Part shown: positions 17,021-25,191 of the stretch, one piece after another | How the letters are laid out: each line of letters opens with the position of its first letter | How positions within the stretch are numbered: the first letter of the stretch is position 1 | From: UBA1924 sp963976625 | GTDB taxonomy: Bacteria > Planctomycetota > Phycisphaerae > Phycisphaerales > UBA1924 | Direction: 5' to 3' | Assembly (NCBI GenBank): GCA_963976625.1 | Contig: CAXBLA010000004.1 | Coordinates: forward strand, 98,489-162,488 | Length of the DNA: 64,000 nucleotides | Program-made: the position numbers and the translations under genes | The notes under the pieces: model-generated | Databases searched by the model: none | Told to the model about the DNA's origin: nothing | Seen by the model: the letters and a program-made list of their open reading frames with translations, nothing else

Positions 17021-18802
17021 ATGCCCCCAACCAAGCCAACCCTGATCGCTCGCACAAGCCCCGAGCTGATGAGCGTGGCGCGGGGCGATGCCCCCGCGGA
17101 CATCATTTTTACCAACGGACGCGTGGTCAATGTGTTCTCTCGGACCATCGAGTCGGTCAATGTCTCAATATTCGGTGGGCGCATCGCAGCGGTCGGGTCT
17201 GAAACCTTCGACGCTCAGCAGACGATCGATCTCGGTGGACGCTACCTCGCGCCCGGATTGATCGATGCACACATGCATGTCGAATCGACGATGATGATGC
17301 CCAAGGAGTTCGTCCGCGTGGCCGCCCCGCACGGGACGACCGGGGTCGTGTTCGATCCACATGAGATCGCCAATGTGCACGGGATCGCGGGGATCAAACT
17401 GCTGATGGACGCGAGCGCCAATCTCCCGATGAACATCCGTTTCGGGGCTTCGTCGTGCGTGCCCTCGTCGAGCTTCGAGCACAGCGGGTCCACGCTCGAA
17501 GCGGATGATCTCGCGCCGCTCTTTGATGACCCACGGGTGATCGCGCTGGCCGAGATGATGAACTTCCCGGGGGTGTTCTTGGGTGATCCGGGGATCATGG
17601 CCAAGGTGGCCCTTGGGCTCGACCGGGCGATTGTCGACGGGCACTGCCCAGGGCTGACAGGACCCGCTTTGTGCGCGTATGTCGCGTCGGGGATCAGCTC
17701 GGATCATGAATGCACGACGCCCGATGAAGCGATCGTGAAGCTCAAGCTGGGGCTGACGATCTATCTCCGCGAAGGCAGCGCGGCCCGCAATCTCGAAGCG
17801 CTCGTCCCGGTCGTCAACGCCAACAATGCTTCGCGGTTCTGCTTTTGCACCGATGATCGCCATCCGGGGGATCTGCACCGTGAGGGGCATATTGATCATG
17901 TGGTGCGCAAGGCCGTGCGATTGGGGCTCGATCCGGTGACGGCTATTGCGATGGGTTCGCTGCATGCTGCGGATCATTATCGATTGCCTGATCTGGGGGC
18001 GATCGCGCCCGGTCGCCAGGCGGACTTGATTGTGTTCGATTCACTCGACGATATACGCCCCACCAGCGTGTATTGGCAGGGCACGCACATCGCTCAGGAC
18101 GGCGTTGCGCTCGACGGCGTGCTCGATGGAGCCGCAACGCCCGACGCGAGCATCGCCCATGCTTCGGTGCATCTGCCCGAGGACTTCGATGCGTCGTCGC
18201 TCGAAATCGCCGCGGCCCCATCGCCCAAACTCATCCGTGTGATCGTGGCCGATCCGCATCAGCTCGTCACGGGCGAGGTGCACATGGAGCCGGCCATCGG
18301 CACAGGCGATGCCGACAAGCAATACATCGCGGACCCGTCGCGTGATCTGCTTAAGCTGGCGGTGATCGCCCGGCACAAAGGGCAATCAGGCATCGGGCTC
18401 GGGTTCGTGACGGGGCTGGGCTTTGCCCACGGGGCGCTGGCGAGCACGGTCGGGCACGATGCGCACAACTTGGCGGTGGTCGGGACGAACGACCAGGACA
18501 TGGCGATCGCGGGCCGGGCGCTCGAAGCTGCTGGCGGCGGGCAGTGTGTCGTGCGTGATGGCGAAGTCTTGGCGATCTTGCCGCTGCCCATCGCGGGGTT
18601 GATCTCAGATCAAAGCGCGATGACCATCATCGAACAACAAGACGCGCTGCTCGCGGCGGTGCGCGAGATCGGGTGCCCGATCGAGGACCCGTTTATGCCG
18701 TTGAGTTTTTTGCCCTTGCCCGTGATCCCGGCGCTCAAGCTGACGGATATGGGGCTGATCGATGTGATGGGCCAGCGGGTGGTCCCATTGGATGTCGAAT
18801 AA
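17021..18802 (+). CDS. ade: Adenine deaminase
   Basis: Converts adenine to hypoxanthine and ammonia in purine salvage. The amidohydrolase metal motif is GLIDAHMHVESTMM, followed by HGTTGVVFDPHEIANV, and the C-terminal half carries the Ade-specific domain with FVTGLGFAHGALASTVGHD (a 19-residue stretch). At 593 residues it has the family length. The ATG at 17021 follows GGAG by 8 bases and starts a few residues before the conserved region; the frame upstream to 16865 is not conserved. Confidence 0.95.
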   Translation: MPPTKPTLIARTSPELMSVARGDAPADIIFTNGRVVNVFSRTIESVNVSIFGGRIAAVGSETFDAQQTIDLGGRYLAPGLIDAHMHVESTMMMPKEFVRVAAPHGTTGVVFDPHEIANVHGIAGIKLLMDASANLPMNIRFGASSCVPSSSFEHSGSTLEADDLAPLFDDPRVIALAEMMNFPGVFLGDPGIMAKVALGLDRAIVDGHCPGLTGPALCAYVASGISSDHECTTPDEAIVKLKLGLTIYLREGSAARNLEALVPVVNANNASRFCFCTDDRHPGDLHREGHIDHVVRKAVRLGLDPVTAIAMGSLHAADHYRLPDLGAIAPGRQADLIVFDSLDDIRPTSVYWQGTHIAQDGVALDGVLDGAATPDASIAHASVHLPEDFDASSLEIAAAPSPKLIRVIVADPHQLVTGEVHMEPAIGTGDADKQYIADPSRDLLKLAVIARHKGQSGIGLGFVTGLGFAHGALASTVGHDAHNLAVVGTNDQDMAIAGRALEAAGGGQCVVRDGEVLAILPLPIAGLISDQSAMTIIEQQDALLAAVREIGCPIEDPFMPLSFLPLPVIPALKLTDMGLIDVMGQRVVPLDVE

Positions 18803-18846
18803 GGATAGAGTTGTTTGAACCCGATCCAATGCGATCCAAAACGACA

Positions 18847-18872
18847 CAAGCCCCTGCGGTTGCAAGGGCTTG
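18847..18872 (-). terminator. Hairpin terminator downstream of tRNA-Ser(GCT)
   Basis: Minus-strand stem of 7 bp, one mismatch, then 3 bp, with a 4-base loop, beginning 8 bases after the tRNA 3' end and followed by a short T-run. Its arms read AAGCCC...GGGCTT, the same style as the hairpin after the other tRNA-Ser. Confidence 0.65.
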
Positions 18873-18879
18873 CTGGAAA

Positions 18880-18969
18880 CGGATCGAGAGGGATTCGAAC
18901 CCTCGATACAGGTTTACCCTGTATACCGGATTAGCAATCCGGCCCCTTCAGCCTCTCGGGCACCGATCC
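18880..18969 (-). tRNA. tRNA-Ser(GCT)
   Basis: Ninety-base class II tRNA with a long variable arm. The 7-bp acceptor GGATCGG pairs with TCGATCC, and the anticodon stem CCGGA/TCCGG encloses TTGCTAA, giving anticodon GCT (reads AGC/AGT). The T-loop GGTTCGAATCC is standard. CCA is not encoded. It shows no attachment-site duplication. Confidence 0.95.
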
Positions 18970-19031
18970 TGAGTTGATGATCGTAGCCTATCGACACCCA
19001 GCGGTCGTCAACAGGGCACGATTGAATTGAC

Positions 19032-19056
19032 ACAGGGCCCGAATTCCGGGCCCTGT
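19032..19056. other. Strong inverted repeat without T-tract
   Basis: A perfect 10-bp stem (ACAGGGCCCG and its complement) with a 5-base loop in the gap between tRNA-Ser(GCT) and the next gene. No T-run follows on either strand, so it may be a factor-assisted terminator or RNA-stabilising hairpin. The remainder of 18970-19219 shows no gene. Confidence 0.4.
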
Positions 19057-19219
19057 CATCGGGCAATCCGAGACCGATCGGCTGAGCAACGGATGGGAGG
19101 ACATCCGGGGCGGCCAAGATCGATCAATCTTGTGAGTCGTATTCACAACCGAGTACCCACCCGGCGTCGGATCGTCTATTGGGGTGTTTCGTGAGCTCTT
19201 TGGGGAGCCGAGTCGCGGT

Positions 19220-19489
19220 TTAGTCCGCGCCTTCTGCGTTGTTGTCGAGCATGTTGCGGAGGTACTTGTTCTCGCGACGGGTCGCTTCGAGATCGAACAC
19301 AAGGTACTTGACCGAGAGTCGCAGGTGATCGAGCGAGTCCTGGAGCTCGGTGATGGTCTTCTTCATGCGGGTATGGCGCGACTGGGTCTCGGCGGCGAGC
19401 TGGGCGAGCTTGGGGCGATCCGTTTCAGGGAGTGTTTCGATCTGCTCGAGGAGGTTCTGAAGGCGGTTCTGGAAGTCGTTTTCTTTCAT
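19220..19489 (-). CDS. Small coiled-coil protein, conserved type
   Basis: An 89-residue, highly charged helical protein. Heptad-like spacing of Leu and Ile runs through the whole length, ending in a segment LRLSVKYLVFDLEATRREN that I associate with a planctomycete-conserved hypothetical family. No enzyme motif and no membrane segment are present. The ATG at 19489 starts the charged region; the frame continues upstream without plausible conservation. Function unknown; a coiled-coil scaffold or regulator is the most that can be said. Confidence 0.7.
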   Translation of the reverse strand: MKENDFQNRLQNLLEQIETLPETDRPKLAQLAAETQSRHTRMKKTITELQDSLDHLRLSVKYLVFDLEATRRENKYLRNMLDNNAEGAD

Positions 19490-19741
19490 GGCGGATTCCC
19501 TTTTTAAGATTTGGCATGCTCTCTTTGATATGTCGCAGGCTCGTCCTGCTGTGCCAAAGAGAGATGCACACCCCGGGCCAAGCCCCGGTGCCAGCCGATC
19601 GAAACTGATCGCGCAGCAGCCAAGGCCCGGTAAAATCCCCATCCGTGGGACCCAGTCAATCCATTCGAGACATCCATGAAGTGTTCGAGCGTCGCTGATC
19701 CTTCAGCGGACGCGTCCGGCTGTGCCGGATGTTGCCCAGAT

Positions 19742-20386
19742 TCAACGCCTGCGGTGCAGCTTCTGCAACGCCTGACGCCCCGCCGGGGGGGCCGATTGGG
19801 CGATCCGGACGAGCTCTGGAGCCGGGACAGTATTGGCTTCGCGCACGACCTTGCCAAGGTGCTGGCGGAGATTCATTTCGAACATCCGATAAAAATCCTC
19901 CAGTTCGTGGCGATTGAACCTTCCCATCGGATCGGCGAGCCCGCACTGAGCCGCGGCCCAGTCGATCAGCCCCGCCCCGGTGCCCGAGAAACGATACAAG
20001 CCCAAAGTAGCCTCCAAGCGCTGGGCCGGGCTGGCGAAGGGATCGCGGGCGGTTTCGGGGATCGCGGTCATGATCTTGAGGATCTCCCGATGGTCGGCTG
20101 AGGCGATCGGGAGCGGGGCGTGGTGCTCCTCGATCTTGGGCTTGATCGAGCTGGCGACCGCCGAAGCCGCTTGGATCTTGGCGAAAGCCGTGGACACGGT
20201 CTTGAGCCCTGCCCGCTCGAAGCGGATGGTCAATCGCTGGCAGGTCCGCCCCTCGTGCTTGAATGCCGAGGCCGAAGACACGGTGCCCTTGCCCCATTCG
20301 GGCTTGCCGGGGTGCATGACCTGGTCGCCGAGCGAAAATCGGGTGGGCTCTGGGGCCCGGGGTGAAGATCCATCGGGGGTGGTCAT
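19742..20386 (-). CDS. DUF3553-like domain protein
   Basis: A 214-residue cytoplasmic protein. The first 70 residues after the ATG at 20386 resemble the DUF3553 barrel found beside UvrD/PcrA helicases (FSLGDQVMHPGKPEWGKGTV, then RLTIRFERAGLKTV), a probable nucleic-acid or RNA-polymerase-binding module. The rest is helical with no recognised motif. A longer frame to 20446 has an unlikely N-terminus. The role is inferred only from the domain. Confidence 0.7.
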   Translation of the reverse strand: MTTPDGSSPRAPEPTRFSLGDQVMHPGKPEWGKGTVSSASAFKHEGRTCQRLTIRFERAGLKTVSTAFAKIQAASAVASSIKPKIEEHHAPLPIASADHREILKIMTAIPETARDPFASPAQRLEATLGLYRFSGTGAGLIDWAAAQCGLADPMGRFNRHELEDFYRMFEMNLRQHLGKVVREANTVPAPELVRIAQSAPPAGRQALQKLHRRR

Positions 20387-20597
20387 GCAGGGCTCGATTC
20401 GGGGGCTGGCTGGGCCAAATGGGCAGAGTTGGGCACAGATGGGCAAACGGGGTGATAAATACGGGCCCGAGTATAGGTTGTTGCTGGTCTCAAACCCGCT
20501 GTGCGTCTACACTTGCCCCCGCAATCCATACGCCCAGCGCTCGGTCGAGACCGGTGCTTGTGCGTCCACACTGCGGCTATGAAGTGAAGGATAGCTG

Positions 20598-20825
20598 ATG
20601 ATCGAAGCCTTGAAAAGTGATGAAATCGTCGAAAAGGTCGGCGGCAAGTTCAAGCTCTGTGCGCTGATCCAGCGTCGGCTCGAGCAGCTGATCGAGGGCG
20701 CCCGCCCGCTGGTCGCCCGCGACGGTCGGACCGATCTTGAGATCGTGGTCGAAGAGATCATGCAGGACAAGATCACGCTTGAGTTCCTTGATATGGTGCC
20801 TCAGGCTGAGGAAGCCCTGCTCTGA
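20598..20825 (+). CDS. rpoZ: RNA polymerase omega subunit
   Basis: A 75-residue RpoZ-like protein that helps assemble RNA polymerase by clamping the beta-prime subunit. The family pattern is visible in VGGKFKLCALIQRRLEQLI and in the conserved EIVVEEI segment. It lies 52 bases before coaC and probably shares its transcript; rpoZ-coaBC neighbourhood is common in bacteria. Confidence 0.88.
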   Translation: MIEALKSDEIVEKVGGKFKLCALIQRRLEQLIEGARPLVARDGRTDLEIVVEEIMQDKITLEFLDMVPQAEEALL

Positions 20826-20877
20826 GCGGTCTGATCGTGTGATCGCCCTGCTGACTGCGGGTCGATACAATACATCT

Positions 20878-21537
20878 ATGAGCCAATCGAACAATCAAAA
20901 TGCTGCTCGATCAAGCGACCCGTTGAACGCCGACCAATCCTCGGCGGCCCGCTGGCTTGATCCTGTTTTTCTGCGCCCCCACTTCGAAGGCAAGTCGATC
21001 CTCGTCGCTGTCACCGGCGGGATCGCGGCGTACAAAGCTTGTACCATCGTGTCTCGGCTCGCCCAAGCCGATGCACAGGTCACCGTCGCGATGACCCCCT
21101 CGGCGACGAACTTCGTCACCCCCACCACTTTTCAGGCGCTCTCGGGCAACCCGGTCTATACCTCTTCGTGGGACCATATCGAATCGAGCGATCCCCAGCA
21201 CATCGCGCTGGCCGACCGGTGCGACGCGGCCATCGTCGCCCCGTGCACGATGAACACGCTGGCAAACATAGTCCAAGGGCGAACAGACGATGTGGTCTCG
21301 TTGATCTTAAGTGCGATCAATCGTAAGAACACCCCGGTGCTGCTGGCGCTAGCGATGAACGACACAATGTGGAACCAGCCGAGCACGGGGCGCAATGTGG
21401 CCCAGGCTCAAGACGACGGGTTCACCCTCGTCGGCCCCGGCGAGGGCTGGCAGGCGTGCCGACACTCGGGCACGGGGCGGATGAGCGAGCCCGAATCCTG
21501 CATCCGGGCGATCGCCGAGGCCCTCGGGGCTTGCTAA
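20878..21537 (+). CDS. coaC: Phosphopantothenoylcysteine decarboxylase (flavoprotein)
   Basis: FMN-dependent decarboxylation of 4'-phosphopantothenoylcysteine in coenzyme A synthesis. Motifs: VAVTGGIAAYKAC (FMN phosphate site), TPSATNFV, the PASANT-like APCTMNTLANI, and LALAMNDTMW. The protein stops at 219 residues, so it is a stand-alone CoaC without the CoaB synthetase domain. The ATG at 20878 gives a normal N-terminus. Confidence 0.92.
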   Translation: MSQSNNQNAARSSDPLNADQSSAARWLDPVFLRPHFEGKSILVAVTGGIAAYKACTIVSRLAQADAQVTVAMTPSATNFVTPTTFQALSGNPVYTSSWDHIESSDPQHIALADRCDAAIVAPCTMNTLANIVQGRTDDVVSLILSAINRKNTPVLLALAMNDTMWNQPSTGRNVAQAQDDGFTLVGPGEGWQACRHSGTGRMSEPESCIRAIAEALGAC

Positions 21538-21656
21538 CGAGCCGATCGGCAGACTGCCGGCGGACTTGTGCATCTGGACTTGGTTTGTCGGTTCTGGACG
21601 ACTAAACTCCCGGCTCAACCAGGCCGACGGGCACCCCCTGTCGAGCCGACCCCTTT

Positions 21657-21743
21657 GGAGAGGTGGCTGAGCGGTTGAAGGCGCACGATTGGAATTCGTG
21701 TGGAGGAGTAATCCTCTCGGGGGTTCGAATCCCCCCCTCTCCG
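21657..21743 (+). tRNA. tRNA-Ser(GGA), integration target
   Basis: Eighty-seven-base class II tRNA. Acceptor GGAGAGG pairs with CCTCTCC; the anticodon stem CACGA/TCGTG encloses TTGGAAT, giving anticodon GGA (reads TCC/TCT). The discriminator is G and CCA is not encoded. Its last 17 bases plus TT are repeated exactly at 35066-35084, marking it as the attachment site of the element that follows. Confidence 0.96.
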
Positions 21744-21745
21744 TT
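21727..21745 (+). repeat. attL core (tRNA 3' end)
   Basis: GAATCCCCCCCTCTCCGTT, covering the T-arm end, acceptor 3' strand, discriminator and two further bases of tRNA-Ser(GGA). Identical to 35066-35084. Identity stops at once on both sides, which fits a recombination core. Confidence 0.88.
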
Positions 21746-21746
21746 G

Positions 21747-21778
21747 AATAAGCCCTTGCATTTGCAAGGGCTTATTTT
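21747..21778 (+). terminator. Terminator just inside the element's left end
   Basis: A 13-bp stem with a 4-base loop (left arm 21747-21759, right arm 21764-21776), ending in T-rich sequence. It lies 3 bases after the tRNA gene. If crossover occurred in the 19-bp repeat, this terminator was brought in by the element and replaces the original one now at 35094-35132. Confidence 0.8.
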
Positions 21779-21818
21779 GTAGGCACTTGGGAACAGGCCT
21801 GCAGAAAGATGTTGGCTA

Positions 21819-21880
21819 CTGCCCCATTTCTGTCCCAGTTTGAGAGATCTTGGATAGCGCCGCTCGATTGGTTGGGACAG
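21819..21880. promoter_or_regulatory. Left-end paired octamers, candidate integrase arm sites
   Basis: CTGCCCCA at 21819-21826 and CTGTCCCA at 21830-21837 are spaced 11 bases apart, with an inverted TGGGACAG at 21873-21880. A 24-base block (21818-21841) is repeated with two mismatches and in the same orientation at 34919-34942, near the other end. Helically phased short repeats at both ends suit arm-type integrase or accessory-protein sites. Confidence 0.55.
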
Positions 21881-21904
21881 TCGTAGTGAGTGGATTGAGT
21901 TGAA

Positions 21905-22474
21905 TCAGCAGGGAGTGTCGCCGGTCTTGGTGGCTTTGGCGAGCTCTTTCCATGCCTTGGTCGCTGCACGGCTGATGTTGCCCTTGCCGGTGCGGCTGAA
22001 GCGTGCCCGAGAATGGTCAACGATATGACGGTGGGCAAGGAAACGGATCGCTACGCGGACTTGGTAGTCCGGCAGCTCAAAGTCGATCTGCGATTCAACG
22101 AAATCAAAGATCTCTTGGAATCGTTGGATCTCCGGGCCTTCGTCCATCGCCTTGGCCACGATCTCAAAGATGTCCTTCGGACATCGGAATGGGGCCGCTC
22201 CGCCTGATCGATGCTCAGCAAGTGCGATCCCGAATCGCCCCTGCTCGATTGCGTACCCAACGACCGCAACCGCTTTCTTTGGCTTTTTTCTGGGTTCACG
22301 CCCACGGCGCTCCGCGTTGCGGACTTCGTGATCAATCTCATGATCCAACCGTGCCGCCAATCGACGGAGCTTGGCGAGCTCCGATTGGGCCCGATCCGAC
22401 GAATCGATAATCCGGTCGAGCCCTTCCCTGAGCAGGCGTGCGGTTTCATACGGATCTTGGGCATTTACTGGCAT
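21905..22474 (-). CDS. Element-borne winged-helix-like protein A
   Basis: A 189-residue protein from the ATG at 22474. The N-terminal half is helical and charged. The C-terminal half (from PFRCPKDIFEIV) is clearly related to the protein at 24002-24565, sharing CPK, ELPDY.VR, a hydrophobic helix and IVDH..ARF.R; that arrangement looks like a small winged-helix DNA-binding domain. No ribosome site precedes the ATG; instead TATAAT lies 6 bases upstream (22486-22481), suggesting a leaderless mRNA. Likely a regulator or recombination accessory factor; function unknown. Confidence 0.65.
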   Translation of the reverse strand: MPVNAQDPYETARLLREGLDRIIDSSDRAQSELAKLRRLAARLDHEIDHEVRNAERRGREPRKKPKKAVAVVGYAIEQGRFGIALAEHRSGGAAPFRCPKDIFEIVAKAMDEGPEIQRFQEIFDFVESQIDFELPDYQVRVAIRFLAHRHIVDHSRARFSRTGKGNISRAATKAWKELAKATKTGDTPC

Positions 22475-22492
22475 GCCCACATTATACACAAA

Positions 22493-22621
22493 ATGGTATC
22501 TGTAGGCTTGACTCTATTGACAATCTTCGCTTTCTGTATACCGTTATTTGTATATTGGGCATTGATGGCAGGAATCGATGCCGTATCCGGTGAAATCCGG
22601 GAAGGACTGCATGATGAGTGA
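22493..22621 (+). CDS. Possible 42-residue membrane peptide
   Basis: An ATG at 22493 opens a frame of 42 codons with one strongly hydrophobic helix (about residues 3-26) followed by an acidic tail. It ends inside the start region of the excisionase-like gene. There is no ribosome-binding site, and the frame overlaps the divergent promoter region, so translation is uncertain. Confidence 0.3.
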   Translation: MVSVGLTLLTIFAFCIPLFVYWALMAGIDAVSGEIREGLHDE

Positions 22622-22864
22622 TGGACGAAGTTGGATCGGATTGGCGTCAATCTCGATGAGAGATATCAAGGCGACTACTGAAGGTACGAATATCCCAATG
22701 ATTCTGACGGCTGAGGAAGCCGCCGGAATTGCGAGGTGCTCCGTGCAGACACTCCGGCGTCAGGTCAGCGAGGGGCAATACAGCGAATGCGTGAGCAGAG
22801 GTAACCACTGCGATTCTGGCGGGACAAGTTCATTCAGGAGGTCATGAAGGACAACCCCGAATGA
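22611..22864 (+). pseudogene. Excisionase-like HTH gene, frameshifted
   Basis: An ATG at 22611 follows GGAAGGA by 6 bases. The first part encodes a MerR/excisionase-type helix-turn-helix: MILTAEEAAGIARCSVQTLR. Reading then leaves the expected frame at about 22803. In the frame one base back, the sequence continues as LRFWRDKFIQEVMKDNPE and stops at 22862-22864, overlapping the integrase ATG as ATGA. Restoring one A in the GGTAACC run would give RGKPLRFWRDKF, the normal family ending. As it stands the product would end at 22845-22847 with an unrelated tail. Real decay or a sequence error are both possible. Confidence 0.7.
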
Positions 22865-24005
22865 AACTCCTTGATCGACAACCCGTCGAGGGAACGCAGC
22901 AGCCAACGATCTATATCGGTCACCGACAATGGCGAGATAAGCAAGGCAAACTTCGGAAAGCCAAACCCTGGTACGCCGAGTGGTTCTTGCATGACAAGCG
23001 TGCGTACAAACCGCTCGGCGCCAACAACAAGGTCGCGGCGATCAAGGCTGCCCATCGTCTGCATGAGATGCTTTGCAAAGGTGAGTCGATCCATGCCCCA
23101 AAGGAGGTCACCATTGAGGAGATTGCGAAGCGGTATGTAGCCCTCAAGCGAGGAAAGCCTTGTGCTCCAAAGACAGTCAAGAAATACGAGTCCATTACTA
23201 ATCTGCTCGTTGAACACTGCCGGACTCGTGGCGTGGAATATGCGTCACGATTCACGGAGGAAGACTTCTGGTCTTTTCAGGAGGGATGTGGATATGCCCC
23301 AAAACAGTTCATGACCGGCGCATGATTATCGTGCAACTATTCAAATGGGCGACGGAGCGAGCGGAGGTGATCGTAAAGAATCCACTCAAGCTCGTAAAGA
23401 TGCAAGAACCTGAGTCTCCACCACAGCCGTGCTATACGCCGGAACAGGTAGAACGGATGATTGAGCTGGCGGACCCGGCACTCCGCGCCAAGATCGTGTT
23501 TCTGGCACACACCGGCTGTCGATTTGGCGAGCTCAGAGATTTGCAGTGGGTTGATCTCGATTTCAGTATCGGAACCAATGGATTCGTCAATATCCGCCGT
23601 GGTGGGTCTGGCGAGTTGACCAAAAACAAGAAATCACGCCGGATCCCGCTTCACCCGATGCTTGCCAACGAACTCAATCGGCTGCCCCGTACATCAGAGC
23701 TTGTCTTCCCGGCGGGAAAGTCAACGAAGCATCCAAATGGTGGCAGGCAGAGCGACACAATGCTACTCAAACAGGTCAAGCGACTTTGCAAGGCATGTGG
23801 CTTTGAGAACCCGAACCAATACAAAGTGCATACCTTCCGGCACTTCTTTGCATCCATGATGGCGAGGAACAATGTGAGTTACAAGTATGCCTTGGAGTTC
23901 ATGGGGCATTCTGATTCAAAGATTCTTGATCTGTACTACACAATGTTCGACGAGGATGCCGAGAGGGCTATCGCGATGATTCAACTCGCTCCCCGTGGTG
24001 CTTAG
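22861..24005 (+). pseudogene. Tyrosine integrase split by a -1 frame change
   Basis: The N-terminal part (22861-23325) has the arm-binding and core-binding regions. The catalytic part continues in the -1 frame to 24005, with all active residues visible: Arg in HTGCRFGEL, Lys in TKNKKSRRIPL, HTFRHFF, the histidine in FMGHSD and the tyrosine in LDLYYTMF. The change falls at C CCA AAA (23298-23304), a possible slippery heptamer, with AGGAGG 13 bases upstream and a weak 5-bp hairpin downstream. Alternatively one A is missing, or the second half is restarted at the ATG at 23322, which overlaps the first stop as ATGA. The gene lies beside its tRNA target, as expected of an integrase. Confidence 0.8.
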
Positions 24006-24565
24006 CCTGCATCGACCTGGATCTGCTCTTGGGATGCGGATTTCCAAGCAAGTCGTGTGCTTCTCATATACTCCACCTTGGTTCCAACCCGTGCAAACCG
24101 AGCTTGCTGGTGATCGATAATCCCAAGTGTGCTCCAGAATCTGAGAGGTGTGCGGACGGCGTAATCAGGGAGCTCTTGGCGGAGTCTCTTTGAGGCTTTG
24201 GCTTTGATGTCTTGGAATCCCACAGGCACCTTGTTCTCTGCAAGCACAGCAGTGACGGCTTCATAGACGCTCTTGGGACATTTGAATGGCCTCGCGTCGC
24301 TGTCGCGGCGTTCTGTGAGGGCTGGACCTCGCGGTGAGTCCTCAATCGTATAGATAGCGGCACGGACTCTGGCGCGGGGGCCAACGACGCGGCGACGGCG
24401 AGCATCTTCAATGATTCCGATTTCTTCCTGTACGGATGCTTCAAGTTCATTCAACTTGGCGAGCGCACCGCTCGGCCTAGATGGCGAGCTCTTAATGAGT
24501 TCCCGAAGTTCATCGAGCTTTGATTTCCAATCTGAGACTGCTGATTTTGATCGTTCCATAGTCAT
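24002..24565 (-). CDS. Element-borne winged-helix-like protein B
   Basis: A 187-residue paralogue of the protein at 21905-22474. The N-terminal 75 residues are helical with a basic run (DARRRRVVGPRARVR). The C-terminal 95 share PF.CPK, ELPDYAVR, a helix, IIDH.QARFAR and a final basic helix with protein A. Its stop overlaps the integrase stop region convergently by 4 bases. An elaborate inverted repeat lies directly upstream of its ATG and may be its own operator. A second ATG two codons in is also usable. Confidence 0.65.
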   Translation of the reverse strand: MTMERSKSAVSDWKSKLDELRELIKSSPSRPSGALAKLNELEASVQEEIGIIEDARRRRVVGPRARVRAAIYTIEDSPRGPALTERRDSDARPFKCPKSVYEAVTAVLAENKVPVGFQDIKAKASKRLRQELPDYAVRTPLRFWSTLGIIDHQQARFARVGTKVEYMRSTRLAWKSASQEQIQVDAG

Positions 24566-24568
24566 TAT

Positions 24569-24609
24569 GGTACGCCCGTATTACGCGATTGCGTAGATCC
24601 ATGCGTACC
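24569..24609. promoter_or_regulatory. Nested inverted repeat, candidate operator
   Basis: Outer arms GGTACGC (24569-24575) and GCGTACC (24603-24609), inner arms TACGC (24582-24586) and GCGTA (24591-24595), nearly concentric. The half-sites on each side are 11-12 bases apart, one helical turn. It sits 3 bases upstream of the start of protein B. The rest of 24610-24789 is AT-rich and holds no gene. Confidence 0.55.
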
Positions 24610-24789
24610 TGATAATCGCTTGTTTTGTCGAGGATCTTTGCGTTTTTGCAAGGATCCTGATAACGCTAAATATTTCTCAAACAATTTCATCGGATCCAAC
24701 AGATTCGACTTGCCACCCTCTTGATTCACCGCTATGTACATACAAATACGCCCTAATTGTTTTACGGCGTACTCTAAAGGAGAACGAAG

Positions 24790-25191
24790 ATGGCATCAGA
24801 AAACGAAACAACCCATACGAACCAACAGATCGACGCAGCATCCGAGTCGATGCTCGAATGGGCCAAGAAACACCGAAATGTACTCGCAGTCGCTGCCATG
24901 TATGGCGAGGATGATGAATCCCATTTTCCACAGCCCGAAGCCATAGTCGCCGGCGCATTGAGCGAACTCGACGAAGGCGATGCGGTGGCTCTGCTCGTTC
25001 AGCTGCAAGTCGCGGTGCAAATGACGATTGATCAAATCGCGAGGGATGCGGATATGGGCGAGGAGACATTCCGGCGCATGTTCAAGACTCTGTACAACCA
25101 CATGCTCAATGAGGCAGGCGTAACGACAATAGATCAAATCGAATCAGAATCACATTCCACAGACACAAAAATTCGAAAGGAAATCAAATGA
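24790..25191 (+). CDS. Hypothetical element protein, 133 aa
   Basis: First gene of a rightward set of four. A strong AAAGGAG ribosome site precedes the ATG. The protein is acidic, soluble and mostly helical, with no family I recognise. Residues about 75-105 (QMTIDQIARDADMGEETFRRMF) read like a helix-turn-helix, which could make it a small regulator. The stop overlaps the next start as ATGA, so the two proteins are probably made together. Confidence 0.6.
   Translation: MASENETTHTNQQIDAASESMLEWAKKHRNVLAVAAMYGEDDESHFPQPEAIVAGALSELDEGDAVALLVQLQVAVQMTIDQIARDADMGEETFRRMFKTLYNHMLNEAGVTTIDQIESESHSTDTKIRKEIK

Noticed and set aside
18880..18969. tRNA-Ser(GCT) as a second integration site
   Set aside because: No repeat of its 3' end elsewhere in the window and no recombinase gene next to it.
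19032..19056. Strong hairpin as an intrinsic terminator
   Set aside because: Stem is perfect but there is no T-run on either side; kept only as an inverted repeat.
22803..22806. Programmed frameshifting in the excisionase-like gene
   Set aside because: GGTAACC is not a slippery sequence and no stimulator is visible, so loss of one A is simpler.
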